Shown here in pieces: positions 22,252-31,690 of a stretch of 64,000 nucleotides of DNA. Numbering within the stretch: position 1 is the first letter of the stretch; each line of letters starts with the position of its first letter. The notes under the pieces were generated by a model. The model was given only the letters and a program-made list of their open reading frames with translations, did no database searches and was not told where the DNA came from. This DNA comes from JAIBAC01 sp046331095 (lineage in GTDB: Bacteria; Actinomycetota; Acidimicrobiia; UBA2766). The DNA lies in contig JAXLRM010000004.1 in assembly GCA_046331095.1 (NCBI GenBank), positions 1,116,001-1,180,000 on the forward strand. The letters run 5' to 3'. The translations under genes and the position numbers were made by a program.

Positions 22252-22761
22252 GTGACCGACCACACCGATGCGCCGGGAGCCGCGATGGTCGTGTGCCCGT
22301 CGAGCGTGTCCTACGACTACACCTGCGGCGAGGCGGCAACCCGCTTCCTCCGCGAGGTCGAGCAGAAGCGCTTCGTCGGCCAGAAGGCCACCGCGGACTC
22401 CCTCGTCTACACGCCGCCGCGGGGCACCGACCCCGCCAGCGGCCTGCCGACCGACATCGAGGTCGAGGTCGGCCCCCGCGGCACGGTGACGACCTTCTGC
22501 GTCGTCAACATCCCCTTCGCAGGCCAGGCCGTCGAGTGCCCCTACGTGCAGGCCCACGTCCTCCTCGACGGTGCCGACATCCCGATCTTCCACCTGCTCC
22601 AGGAGGTCGACGCCGCCGACGTCCACGCCGGGATGCGCGTCGAACCGGTCTGGGTGCCCGACGACGAGATGGGCCCGACGATGGAGTCCGTGGCGTACTT
22701 CCGCCCGACCGGGGAACCCGACGTCGGCCTCGACGAGCTCCGCCGTGACAACCACATCTGA
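22252..22761 (+). CDS. OB-fold DUF35-family protein, second of a pair
   Basis: GTG 22252 starts one base after the previous stop. The 169-residue product repeats the pattern of its neighbour (YDYTCGEAATRFLREVEQKRFVGQKA, TPPRGTDP, GTVTTFCVVNIPF, GMRVEPVWVP) and is a tandem paralogue. Zinc-ribbon Cys pairs are also missing. Two adjacent DUF35 genes before two adjacent thiolase genes suggest matched partner pairs. Confidence 0.8.
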   Translation: MTDHTDAPGAAMVVCPSSVSYDYTCGEAATRFLREVEQKRFVGQKATADSLVYTPPRGTDPASGLPTDIEVEVGPRGTVTTFCVVNIPFAGQAVECPYVQAHVLLDGADIPIFHLLQEVDAADVHAGMRVEPVWVPDDEMGPTMESVAYFRPTGEPDVGLDELRRDNHI

Positions 22762-22793
22762 CCGCGACCGGGTCCTCCAGGGGGAGACAGTGC

Positions 22794-23848
22794 ATGCGTG
22801 ACGTCGCCGTCGTGTCGTTCTCGCAGGCGCCGAACGTGCGCCGCGAGCAGAACCGCAACGAGGTCGAGATCCTCAGCCCCGTCCTCGTCGACGTGCGCGA
22901 GAAGGTCGGCCTCGACAAGTCCGACATCGACTTCGTCTGCTCGGGTAGCTCCGACTACCTCGCCGGGATGCCGTTCAGCTTCGTGGGCGGCCTCGACGGC
23001 TACGGGGCGTGGCCGCCGATCTCGGAGTCCCACGTCGAGATGGACGGCGCCTGGGCTCTGTACGAGGCGTGGGTCAAGCTCCTCGTCGGCGACATCGACA
23101 CCGCCCTCGTGTACGCCTTCGGCAAGTCCTCGCTCGCCGACGACGTCGCCCAGGTGCTCACCCTCCAGCAGGACCCCTATCTGGTGGCGCCTCTGTGGCC
23201 CGACGCCGTCTCGCTGGCCGCCCTGCAGGCACGGGCCCTTCTCGACGGCACCGACAGGACAGCGGCGGACATGGCCGCGGTCGCGGTGCGCGACCGCGCC
23301 AACGCCAAGGACAACCCGTTCGCACAGGTGGCCGGCGACTTCTCCGTGGACGCGATCCTGGCCGAGCCCTACGTCGTGTCGCCCCTGCACCGCAGCGACT
23401 GCCCCCCGATCACCGACGGCGCCTGCGCCGTGGTCCTCGCCGCCGGCGACCGGGCCCGCGCCCTCGTCGACAACCCGGCGTGGATCCGCGGCATCGACCA
23501 CCGTGTCGAGCCGCACCAGCTCGGCGTGCGCGACCTCACGGTGTCGGAGTCGACCCGCATCGCAGCCGACAAGGCGTCGGCTTCGGGCGGCTTCGACGTC
23601 GCCGAGTTGCACGCCCCGTTCACGCACCAGTCGCTGATCGTCGAGGAGGCCCTCGGCCTCGGCGCGGACACGGTCGTCAACCCCTCCGGGGGCGCGCTCG
23701 CCGCCAACCCGATCATGGTGGCGGGCCTCACCCGCATCGGCGAGGCGGCTCAGCGCATCCTCGACGCCAGCGCCGGGCGCGCCCTCGCCCACGCCACGTC
23801 GGGAGCCTGCCTGCAACAGAACATGGTCTGCGTACTGGAGGGGTCCTG

Positions 23849-23849
<1 letters not shown>
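22794..23849 (+). CDS. thiolase-superfamily (lipid-transfer-protein-like) protein, Cys nucleophile absent
   Basis: ATG 22794 follows GGGGGAGA. The 351-residue product has the thiolase fold pattern: an N-terminal VAVVSFSQAP strand, KSDIDFVCSGSSDYLAG, DGACAVVLAAGDRA, AELHAPFTHQSLIVEEALGLG, NPSGGALAANPIMVAG and a final ATSGACLQQNMVCVLEG. At the usual nucleophile (NxCxSG region) it reads SHVEMDGAWALYEA, with no Cys. This resembles Ltp-type enzymes of sterol side-chain degradation, some of which are retro-aldolases that do not need this Cys. The activity is inferred from context. Confidence 0.82.
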
Positions 23850-25003
<1,154 letters not shown>

Positions 25004-25019
25004 CACCGAGGAACCTGTG

Positions 25020-26648
25020 ATGACCGACTTCCAGATCGCCGACGTCGTCGAAGCCGTCTGCGATGCCTGCGCCGACCGCGACGCCGTCGTGTGCGGGGAC
25101 ACGCGCCGGACGTTCGCGGAGCTCGACGAGCGCGCCACCCGCCTCGCACATGCGCTGGCGCAGCGGGGCATCGGCCGCGGCGACCACATCGGCACCTACA
25201 TGTACAACGCGGTCGAGTACGTCGAGACGATGCTCGCCGCGTTCAAGATCGGAGCCGCCCCGATCAACGTGAACTTCCGCTACGTCGAGGACGAGCTGCG
25301 CTACCTGTTCACGAACGCGGATCTGAAGGCCGTCGTGTTCCACCGTGAGTTCGCCCCCCGCATCGCCAACGTGCGCGGCGAGTGCCCCGGGCTCGAGACG
25401 CTCCTGTACGTCGACGACGACTCCGGATGCGACGTGGCGGACCTCGGCGCAGTCGCGTTCGAGGACGCGGTCGCGGCCGGCTCGCCCGCACGCGACTTCA
25501 CCGGCCGCAGCGGCGACGACCTCTTCATCATCTACACGGGCGGCACCACCGGCATGCCCAAGGGGGTGATGTGGCGCCACGACGACGCCTATTACGCGTG
25601 CTTCGGCGGTGGCAACCCCGTCGGCGACGACATCACCGACATCGCCGCCCTCGTCGACAAGGCGGTGACCACGGGTCAGTACATCTCGATGCTCAACACC
25701 GCACCGCTCATCCACGGTGCGGCGCAGCTAGCCACGTTCATCTCGCTGATCGCCGGCAACAAGTGCGTGTTCCAGAAGACGTTCGACGCCTCCGACGTCC
25801 CGCGCATCGTCGAGGCGGAGAAGATCACCACGCTGTCGATCGTCGGCGACGCAATGGGGCGCCCGATCGCAGACGCCCTCGAGGCACAAGCCGCCGCGGG
25901 CAACGCCCACGACGTGTCGCCGCTGATCATCATCTCGAGCGCCGGGGCGATCTTGAGCGAGCCGGTCAAGGCGAAGCTGAAGCAGTACCTGACCAACTGC
26001 ACGATCCTCGACAACTACGGCTCGTCCGAGACCGGCTTCCAGGGTATGGGTGCCGGGGGTGAGACGAGGAGCTTCGGCAAGGGCCTCTCGTTCAACATGA
26101 ACAGCCGCACCGTCGTCCTCGACGACGACCTGAAGCCGGTCGCACCGGGGTCGGGGATGAGGGGCCGGGTCGTGCTGACCGGCCACGTACCGATCGGGTA
26201 CTACAACGACGCGGCCAAGACCGCCGAGACGTTCGTAACGATCGACGGGTTGCGCCACTCCATCACCGGCGACGTCGCCGAGGTGCTCGAGGACGGCACG
26301 ATCAAGCTGTACGGCCGTGGCAGCCAGGTCGTCAACACCGGCGGCGAGAAGGTCTTCATCGAGGAGGTCGAGAACGCCGTCAAGGCCCACGACGCGATCT
26401 TCGATGCCGTCGTGGTCGGCCTCGACGACGACCGTTACGGCCAGCGCGTCGTCGCGCTCGTGTCGATCAAGCACGGGTATGTGGCGCCGACCGAGGACGA
26501 ACTGCGCGAGCACTGCCGTGCCCACATCGCCGGGTACAAGGTGCCCAAGGAGATCTACGTGGTGGACGCGGTGTTCCGCGGCCCCAACGGCAAGGCGGAC
26601 TACAAGCTGTCGCGCACCACTGCCGAGGAGCTCAGCCGGGCGCGCTGA
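25020..26648 (+). CDS. acyl-CoA synthetase, FadD19-like
   Basis: ATG 25020 has GAGGA seven bases upstream. The 542-residue AMP-forming ligase carries IYTGGTTGMPKGVMWRHDD (P-loop), DNYGSSETGFQGM, GYYNDAAKTAETF, the hinge GRGSQVVNTGGEKVFIEEVE and GPNGKADYKL with the catalytic Lys. The -GVMWRH-, -SSETGF- and -GEKV-IEEVE- wording is close to mycobacterial FadD19, a sterol side-chain CoA ligase. It is the last gene of the KstR-type operon; a steroid or branched-acyl substrate is inference. Confidence 0.88.
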   Translation: MTDFQIADVVEAVCDACADRDAVVCGDTRRTFAELDERATRLAHALAQRGIGRGDHIGTYMYNAVEYVETMLAAFKIGAAPINVNFRYVEDELRYLFTNADLKAVVFHREFAPRIANVRGECPGLETLLYVDDDSGCDVADLGAVAFEDAVAAGSPARDFTGRSGDDLFIIYTGGTTGMPKGVMWRHDDAYYACFGGGNPVGDDITDIAALVDKAVTTGQYISMLNTAPLIHGAAQLATFISLIAGNKCVFQKTFDASDVPRIVEAEKITTLSIVGDAMGRPIADALEAQAAAGNAHDVSPLIIISSAGAILSEPVKAKLKQYLTNCTILDNYGSSETGFQGMGAGGETRSFGKGLSFNMNSRTVVLDDDLKPVAPGSGMRGRVVLTGHVPIGYYNDAAKTAETFVTIDGLRHSITGDVAEVLEDGTIKLYGRGSQVVNTGGEKVFIEEVENAVKAHDAIFDAVVVGLDDDRYGQRVVALVSIKHGYVAPTEDELREHCRAHIAGYKVPKEIYVVDAVFRGPNGKADYKLSRTTAEELSRAR

Positions 26649-26914
26649 GTGCCCGCCTGCCGCGCCGCCGCGATCGAGCGGCCGGCTACGAACACCACCG
26701 AGGGCACCCATGCGAGCGCTGCCACCACGGCACCTCCGGTCGCGGACACGTGGATGCCGACCAGACCCAGGATCGGCGGCAGCAGGACGGCACCTGCCGC
26801 GATCGTCAGTGCGACGAAGCCGACGCCGACCATCACCAAGCGGCGCGTTCGGGGCTGCTGCACCGAAGGCGGTGCTTGGACTGCGGGAGGGGGGGAGAGG
26901 GTCTCGGTAATCAT
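26600..26914 (-). CDS. small membrane protein, hypothetical
   Basis: The 104-residue frame has a Pro-rich soluble start, two hydrophobic stretches (about residues 28-52 and 58-78) and a basic end (RSIAAARQAGTQRARL), a plausible two-helix protein with cytosolic ends. It overlaps the 3' end of the ligase gene tail to tail by 49 bases. The ATG at 26914 has no ribosome binding site, so it may be leaderless. No family is recognised; it could still be a chance frame in GC-rich DNA. Confidence 0.5.
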   Translation of the reverse strand: MITETLSPPPAVQAPPSVQQPRTRRLVMVGVGFVALTIAAGAVLLPPILGLVGIHVSATGGAVVAALAWVPSVVFVAGRSIAAARQAGTQRARLSSSAVVRDSL

Positions 26915-27224
26915 GTTGGAGCGCCGAGCCGGGGATTCGGGGACCGGTCTCGACCCATGGGTAGAGCCTTCCCGACGAAGCTGAGGCGATCCTGGGTTCC
27001 TGGCCCCGTTTGCGATCTCTTCCGTACCTGAACACTCCTACTCGGCCACGGTCCGTGGCGGCCGGACAACGGAGAGTCTGCCAGGTTTCCGTGGGTAGCG
27101 GTTCCGCCACCCTAAGGCCTGAAGCCGGAGAAGGGGTGGATGCCCGCGTCGCGGCCCCGGCATCTCGGCCGGCGGGCACGTATGCGGCTGCTGGCTTGCA
27201 ACAGGGGACGATCGGGGCGAGAAT
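26915..27224. other. 310-base gene-free stretch with hairpins, divergent promoter region
   Basis: This gap separates the small membrane gene (leftward) from the NMO-family gene (rightward). It contains a perfect GCCACGG-T-CCGTGGC stem (27045-27059), and GGGTaGCGG-TT-CCGCcACCC (27093-27112). Both orientations are 5' leader regions, so the stems are more likely leader structure than terminators. No known riboswitch consensus could be completed on either strand. Confidence 0.4.
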
Positions 27225-27238
27225 TAGAACTCGTTCTA
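27225..27238. promoter_or_regulatory. KstR-type operator upstream of the NMO-family gene
   Basis: TAGAACTCGTTCTA is a perfect palindrome that fits the KstR motif TnnAACnnGTTnnA. It lies 51 bases before GTG 27290 and shares the upstream AGAAT with the site at 21750. Together these suggest that one repressor controls both rightward units. Confidence 0.75.
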
Positions 27239-27289
27239 GTTCCGTTCCAGTCGTTGTCCGTTGCCGCCGAGGACCCGGGGGAAGCCGCC

Positions 27290-28417
27290 GTGCACACCGA
27301 GCTCTGTGACCGTCTCGGGATCGAGTTCCCGATCTTCGCGTTCAGCCACTGCCGCGACGTCGTGGCCGCCGTCAGCCGCGCGGGCGGCTTCGGCGTCCTC
27401 GGCGCAGTCGCGTTCCCGCCCGAACAGCTCGAGGTCGAGCTGAACTGGATCGACGAGCACGTCGGCGACAAGCCCTACGGCGTCGACGTCGTGATCCCCG
27501 GCAAGTACGAGGGGATGGGCGAGCTCGACCCCGTGAAGCTCGAGGCCGACCTCCTCGCAGCGGTGCCCGCCGAGCACCGCGAGTTCGCCGACCGGATCCT
27601 CGCCGAGCACCACGTCCCCAAGTTCCCGGCGGGCGAGAAGCCCGTCGGCGACCTCCTCGGATGGACAGCCGCGACCGCCACGCCCCAGGTCGACGTCGCC
27701 GTCAAGCACGAAAAGTGCAAGCTGATCGCGAACGCGCTGGGTACGCCCCCGGCGGACGTGATCGACGAGATCCACGGCCACGGCCTGCTCGTCGCCGCCC
27801 TGTGCGGCTCGGCGCACCAGGCGCTGCGCCACAAGGATGCCGGCGTCGACATCGTGATCGCCCAGGGCACCGAGGGCGGCGGCCACACCGGCGAGATCGG
27901 CAGCGTGGTCCTCTGGCCCGAGGTCGTCGACGCCGTGTCGCCGACCCCGGTCCTCGCGGCGGGTGGGATCGGCTCGGGCCGCCAGATCGCCGCCGCCCTG
28001 GCCCTCGGCGCACAGGGCGTGTGGACAGGGTCGCTGTGGCTCACCGTCGAGGAGGCCGAGACCGGCCCCGTCGAACTGCAGAACTACCTCGGCGCCACGA
28101 GCCGCGACACGGTCCGGTCGCGCAGCTTCACCGGCAAGCCGTGCCGCATGCTCAAGAACGACTGGACCGAGGCGTGGGAGGACCCCGCCAACCCCGACCC
28201 GCTGCCGATGCCGATGCAGTTCATGGTCAGCGGCGACTGCGTCGCCCGCACGCACCAGTACGAGGCCGAGGGCGAGGCAGACCGGGTGATGTTCAACCCC
28301 GTCGGCCAGATCGTGGGCCGCATGAATGCGGTCCGTCCCGTCAAGGACCTGATGTTCGACCTCGTCGAGGACTACGTCGAGGCGACCGAACGGCTCCAGG
28401 GCCTCGCCGAGGGCTGA
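27290..28417 (+). CDS. nitronate monooxygenase-family FMN oxidoreductase
   Basis: The 375-residue TIM-barrel flavoprotein has IEFPIFAFSHCRDVVAAVSRAGGFGVLG, VAALCGSAHQALRHKDAGVDIVIAQGTEGGGHTG (FMN phosphate loop) and PVLAAGGIGSGRQIAAALALGAQGVWTGS, diagnostic for the NMO/2-nitropropane dioxygenase family. GTG 27290 follows GGGGGAAG. Members include nitronate oxidases and reductases of steroid CoA thioesters; this one is not closely like IpdC. Control by the KstR-type site suggests lipid or steroid catabolism. Its stop is the first codon of a family D repeat. Confidence 0.88.
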   Translation: MHTELCDRLGIEFPIFAFSHCRDVVAAVSRAGGFGVLGAVAFPPEQLEVELNWIDEHVGDKPYGVDVVIPGKYEGMGELDPVKLEADLLAAVPAEHREFADRILAEHHVPKFPAGEKPVGDLLGWTAATATPQVDVAVKHEKCKLIANALGTPPADVIDEIHGHGLLVAALCGSAHQALRHKDAGVDIVIAQGTEGGGHTGEIGSVVLWPEVVDAVSPTPVLAAGGIGSGRQIAAALALGAQGVWTGSLWLTVEEAETGPVELQNYLGATSRDTVRSRSFTGKPCRMLKNDWTEAWEDPANPDPLPMPMQFMVSGDCVARTHQYEAEGEADRVMFNPVGQIVGRMNAVRPVKDLMFDLVEDYVEATERLQGLAEG

Positions 28418-28536
28418 CGTCCGAATTCGACGTGCGCGCGTGACGTGCCACCCCCTGGTGCTCCACGCGCGCACGTGACGTCCGAATTCGACGTGCGCGC
28501 GTGACGTGCCACCCCCTGGTGCTCCACGCGCGCACG
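28415..28536. repeat. hairpin repeat family D, perfect 61-bp tandem duplication
   Basis: Units 28415-28475 and 28476-28536 appear identical over 61 bases. Each starts with TGA (the first is the stop of the preceding gene) and holds GTGCGCGCGTG pairing with CACGCGCGCAC (11 bp), with inner CACC/GGTG. It lies between convergent genes, 15 bases from the enoyl-CoA hydratase stop, so it could terminate transcription from both sides. Confidence 0.92.
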
Positions 28537-28551
28537 GGGTGGTCGGGAGCG

Positions 28552-29361
28552 CTAGCGGCCCGTGAAGTTGGCGGGGCGCTTCTCGAGGAAGGCCCGGGGC
28601 CCTTCCTTGGCGTCGTCGGAGTTGAACACGGGCAGCCCGATCGCGAGCTCCCTGTCGAACGCCTCGGCCTCGGGCGTGAACTCGGTCTCGACGACGGCCT
28701 GCTTGATCGCCTTCACCGCGAGCGGACCGTTCGCCGCGATCGCGTTCGCGATCTCGCGTGCCCGTGCCAGCGCCTTGCCGTCGTCGACGGCGTAGTTCAC
28801 GAGCCGGATCCGCTCGGCGTCGCGTCCCGAGAACGGGGCGCCGACGAGGAGGATCTCCATCGCGTCCACGTAGGACACCTGCCGCCGCAGGCGCACCGTC
28901 GAGCCCGCCATCGGGAACAGCCCGCGCGCGACCTCGGTCAGCGCCAGCCTGGCGTTGTCGCCCACGACGCGGATGTCGCAGTTCTGCAGGATCTCCATAC
29001 CGCCCGCGTAGCAGTACCCCTCGACTGCGGCGATCAGCGGCTTCGCCAACGTGTGGGTCTTCAGGAATCCCTTGAAGATCAGCGTGAAGTCCTCGCGGAT
29101 GCGCTCCTCGAACTCGTTCTCGGGCGGCAGGCCCTGCACCATCGCGGACACGAGGCGGTCGAGGTCGGCGCCCGCCGAGAAGTTGCCGTCGGCGCCCGTG
29201 AGGATCGCCACGCGGACTTCGTCGTCGCCGTCGATCATGTCCCACGTGTCGCCGAGGCGGACCAGCATCTCGGCGTTGAAGGCGTTGCGCTTGTCGGGAC
29301 GGTTCAACGTCACCGTGACGACGTGACCGTCGCGCTCGACGAGGACTGCCGGCTCGCTCAA
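28552..29361 (-). CDS. enoyl-CoA hydratase/isomerase family protein
   Basis: The 269-residue crotonase has NRPDKRNAFNAEM, the oxyanion segment ADGNFSAGADL and EGYCYAGGMEILQNCD (first catalytic Glu). TEVARGLFPMAGSTVRL follows, with the second Glu. It should hydrate 2-enoyl-CoA in beta-oxidation. The start is TTG 29361, overlapping the ligase stop (TTGA), with GGAG seven bases upstream. A ligase-hydratase couple like this occurs as fadD19-echA19 in mycobacteria; steroid side-chain substrate is inferred. Confidence 0.88.
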   Translation of the reverse strand: MSEPAVLVERDGHVVTVTLNRPDKRNAFNAEMLVRLGDTWDMIDGDDEVRVAILTGADGNFSAGADLDRLVSAMVQGLPPENEFEERIREDFTLIFKGFLKTHTLAKPLIAAVEGYCYAGGMEILQNCDIRVVGDNARLALTEVARGLFPMAGSTVRLRRQVSYVDAMEILLVGAPFSGRDAERIRLVNYAVDDGKALARAREIANAIAANGPLAVKAIKQAVVETEFTPEAEAFDRELAIGLPVFNSDDAKEGPRAFLEKRPANFTGR

Positions 29362-30929
29362 CTGACTGCTCCTTCGGCGACGTCCCCTTCGGCGATGCGT
29401 CGGGCCCAGCGGTAGTCGGGCTTGCCGCTCGGCGTGCGTGCGATCTCGTCGACGACGACGAGGTCGCGCGGGACCTTGTACCCGGCGAGCTGACCGCGGC
29501 AGTGCGCCGCGAGGTCGTCGAGGCCGGGCGACGCGCCCGGGGCCGCGGACACGACCGCGGCGACGCGCTGGCCGAAGCGGTCGTCGGCGACGCCGACCAC
29601 GAGTGCGTCGAACACCGACGGGTGGCCCTTGAGCACCGACTCCACCTCCTCTGGGTAGACCTTCTCGCCGCCGGTGTTGATGCAGCCGCTGCCGCGGCCG
29701 AGCAGCGTGATCACCCCGTCGGCGTCGACGGTCGCCATGTCGCCCGGCAGCGCCCAGCGGCGCCCGTCGGGGTCGGTCACGAACGTCTTGGCGGTCTTGT
29801 CGGGGTCCTTGTGGTACCCGAGCGGGATGTGGCCGGTGCGGGCGAGCATCCCGACGGTGTCGGAGCCCGGCTCGACGCGCCGCAGGTCGGCGTCGAGGAC
29901 CGCGGTCGTGTCGTCGACGAGGAAGCGCGGCGCCGCCTCGGTGTCCCCGGGCGGCTTCGACCCCTGGTATCCGGTCTCGGACACCCCGAAGCTGTCGAGG
30001 ATCGTGATGTTGGGGATGTGCTCCCTGATCATGTCCTGCACGGCGGCGGAGAAGATCGCGCCGCCCGAGCCGATGATGTAGAGCACCGAGAGGTCCCGCG
30101 GCGTGCGCGCCATCGAATCCGCGAGCGGGCGCGCCATCGCGTCGCCGACGATGGTGAGGATGTTCACGCCCTCGGCGGCGACCGCGTCGAGGACCGCGTC
30201 GGCGTCGAACCCGCCCGGGACGAGCACGACCGTGTCGCCCCCGAAGAACGCCATGAACACCGTCCACTGCGCCGCGCCGTGCATGAGCGGGGCGCACGGC
30301 ATCTGCTTCAACCCGGGCCGTGCGGTGACCGTCTCCGCGAGCTGCTCGGGGGTGCTCACCGGCTCGCCGATCGGGTTGCCGCCCCTGAGGCACGCGAAGA
30401 ACGCGTCCTCCTGGCGCCACATCACGCCCTTGGGCATTCCGGTCGTGCCGCCGGTGTAGATGACGTACAGGTCGTCGCCGCCGCGGACGCCGAAGTCGCG
30501 CTCGGTGGACTGTGCGGCGAGCGCCGCCTCGTAAGCCTCGCCGGCAGCAAGGACCCACCGCAGTGCCGGTGTGCGGACCTCTTCGACGCGGTCCAGGTAC
30601 TGCGGCTCGCAGATCACCCCGACGAGGTCGGCGTCGTCGAAGAGGTAGCGCAGCTCGTCCTCGACGTAGCGGTAGTTGACGTTGACTGGGACGGCGCCGA
30701 GCTTGAACCCGGCGAGCATCGCCTCGACGTACTCGACGCCGTTCTGCAGGTAGAGGCCGAAGTTGTCGCCGCGCCCGATCCCCTTGCCAGCAAGGAAGTG
30801 GGCGAGCCGGCTCGCACGCGCGTCGAGCTCGGCGTAGGTGAACCGGCGGTCGCCGACCACGAGGGCTTCGCGCTCGCCGACGGTGTCCGCGACGATCTCG
30901 AACAGGTCTGCCCAGCTGAACGACGCCAT
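29358..30929 (-). CDS. acyl-CoA synthetase, FadD19-like, second copy
   Basis: From ATG 30929 the product has 523 residues, with VIYTGGTTGMPKGVMWR, DSFGVSETGYQG, GYHKDPDKTAKTF, the hinge GRGSGCINTGGEKVYPEEVE and ARTPSGKPDYRWA with the catalytic Lys. It resembles the ligase at 25.0 kb but lies on the other strand and is clearly diverged. The upstream ATG 30938 is also in frame; TACGAT seven bases before 30929's neighbourhood favours the shorter, leaderless form. It is translated with the hydratase. Confidence 0.9.
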   Translation of the reverse strand: MASFSWADLFEIVADTVGEREALVVGDRRFTYAELDARASRLAHFLAGKGIGRGDNFGLYLQNGVEYVEAMLAGFKLGAVPVNVNYRYVEDELRYLFDDADLVGVICEPQYLDRVEEVRTPALRWVLAAGEAYEAALAAQSTERDFGVRGGDDLYVIYTGGTTGMPKGVMWRQEDAFFACLRGGNPIGEPVSTPEQLAETVTARPGLKQMPCAPLMHGAAQWTVFMAFFGGDTVVLVPGGFDADAVLDAVAAEGVNILTIVGDAMARPLADSMARTPRDLSVLYIIGSGGAIFSAAVQDMIREHIPNITILDSFGVSETGYQGSKPPGDTEAAPRFLVDDTTAVLDADLRRVEPGSDTVGMLARTGHIPLGYHKDPDKTAKTFVTDPDGRRWALPGDMATVDADGVITLLGRGSGCINTGGEKVYPEEVESVLKGHPSVFDALVVGVADDRFGQRVAAVVSAAPGASPGLDDLAAHCRGQLAGYKVPRDLVVVDEIARTPSGKPDYRWARRIAEGDVAEGAVS

Positions 30930-30989
30930 GGTGGTCATCGTACGGTCCGGATTCGGGCCGGGTCGAACCGGTCCGCGATACTCGCCGCC

Positions 30990-31583
30990 ATGTCCGAGCT
31001 CGTCCTCCTCCGCCACGGCCAGTCCACCTGGAACCTCGAGAACCTCTTCACCGGCTGGGTCGACGTGGCCCTGTCGGCCCAGGGCGAGGTCGAGGCGATG
31101 GAAGCCGGCAAGGGGCTCGGCGAGCGCCGCTTCGACGTCGTGTTCACCTCGACGCTGCGGCGGGCGTGCGAGACGGCGTCGCTCCTGCTCGCCGAGATGG
31201 GCCACCCCCACGTCGAGACCGTGCGGTCCTGGGAGCTCAACGAGCGCTACTACGGCCGCCTGACGGGGCTCAACAAGGACGCCGCCCGCGCCGAGTTCGG
31301 CGAGGACCAGGTCCACATCTGGCGCCGTTCCTACGACGTGGCGCCCCCCGGCGGGGAGTCCCTCGCCGACACCGCCGCCCGTTCGATCCCGTACTTCGAG
31401 ACGCAGATCCTCCCGCGGGTGCAGCGCGGCGAACGTGTGCTCGTCGCCGCGCACGGCAACTCGCTGCGATCGATCGTGATGAAGATCGACGGGCTCAGCA
31501 CCGACGAGGTGCTCGCGCTCGAGCTCGCCACCGGCGATCCGCGCATCTACGCGTGGGACGGCGCATCCCTCACGCGTGCGTGA
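30990..31583 (+). CDS. gpmA: 2,3-bisphosphoglycerate-dependent phosphoglycerate mutase, short form
   Basis: The product interconverts 3- and 2-phosphoglycerate. Its 197 residues include LLRHGQSTWN (phospho-His9), GWVDVALSAQG, TSTLRRACETA, NERYYGRLTGLNK (catalytic Glu and substrate contacts) and AAHGNSLRSIV. This is short compared with the usual roughly 230-250 residues but retains the active-site set. ATG 30990 follows GATACT by seven bases, so the mRNA may be leaderless. The gene is divergent from fadD. Confidence 0.9.
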   Translation: MSELVLLRHGQSTWNLENLFTGWVDVALSAQGEVEAMEAGKGLGERRFDVVFTSTLRRACETASLLLAEMGHPHVETVRSWELNERYYGRLTGLNKDAARAEFGEDQVHIWRRSYDVAPPGGESLADTAARSIPYFETQILPRVQRGERVLVAAHGNSLRSIVMKIDGLSTDEVLALELATGDPRIYAWDGASLTRA

Positions 31584-31690
31584 CGGCGGATCTACACTCG
31601 CGCCAGCGAAACAGGGGGACTCGCACGAACCCGCTCGTCAGATTCAGCCGGAACCTGAACCGGTCTCTCGGGAGGCTCGCGCCTGCCCGC

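Noticed and set aside
26915..27224. c-di-AMP or c-di-GMP riboswitch
   Set aside because: Short stretches looked similar (CTCAGC...GGC on the minus strand; GGGTAGCGG on the plus strand), but the other invariant segments of these classes are missing.
27290..28417. ipdC (steroid ring C/D reductase)
   Set aside because: The fold family is the same, but the sequence looks closer to general nitronate monooxygenase-like proteins; the symbol would overstate the evidence.
28552..30558. single 668-residue fusion of hydratase with upstream frame
   Set aside because: Only the last 269 residues are crotonase; the upstream part is an off-frame reading of the CoA ligase gene.
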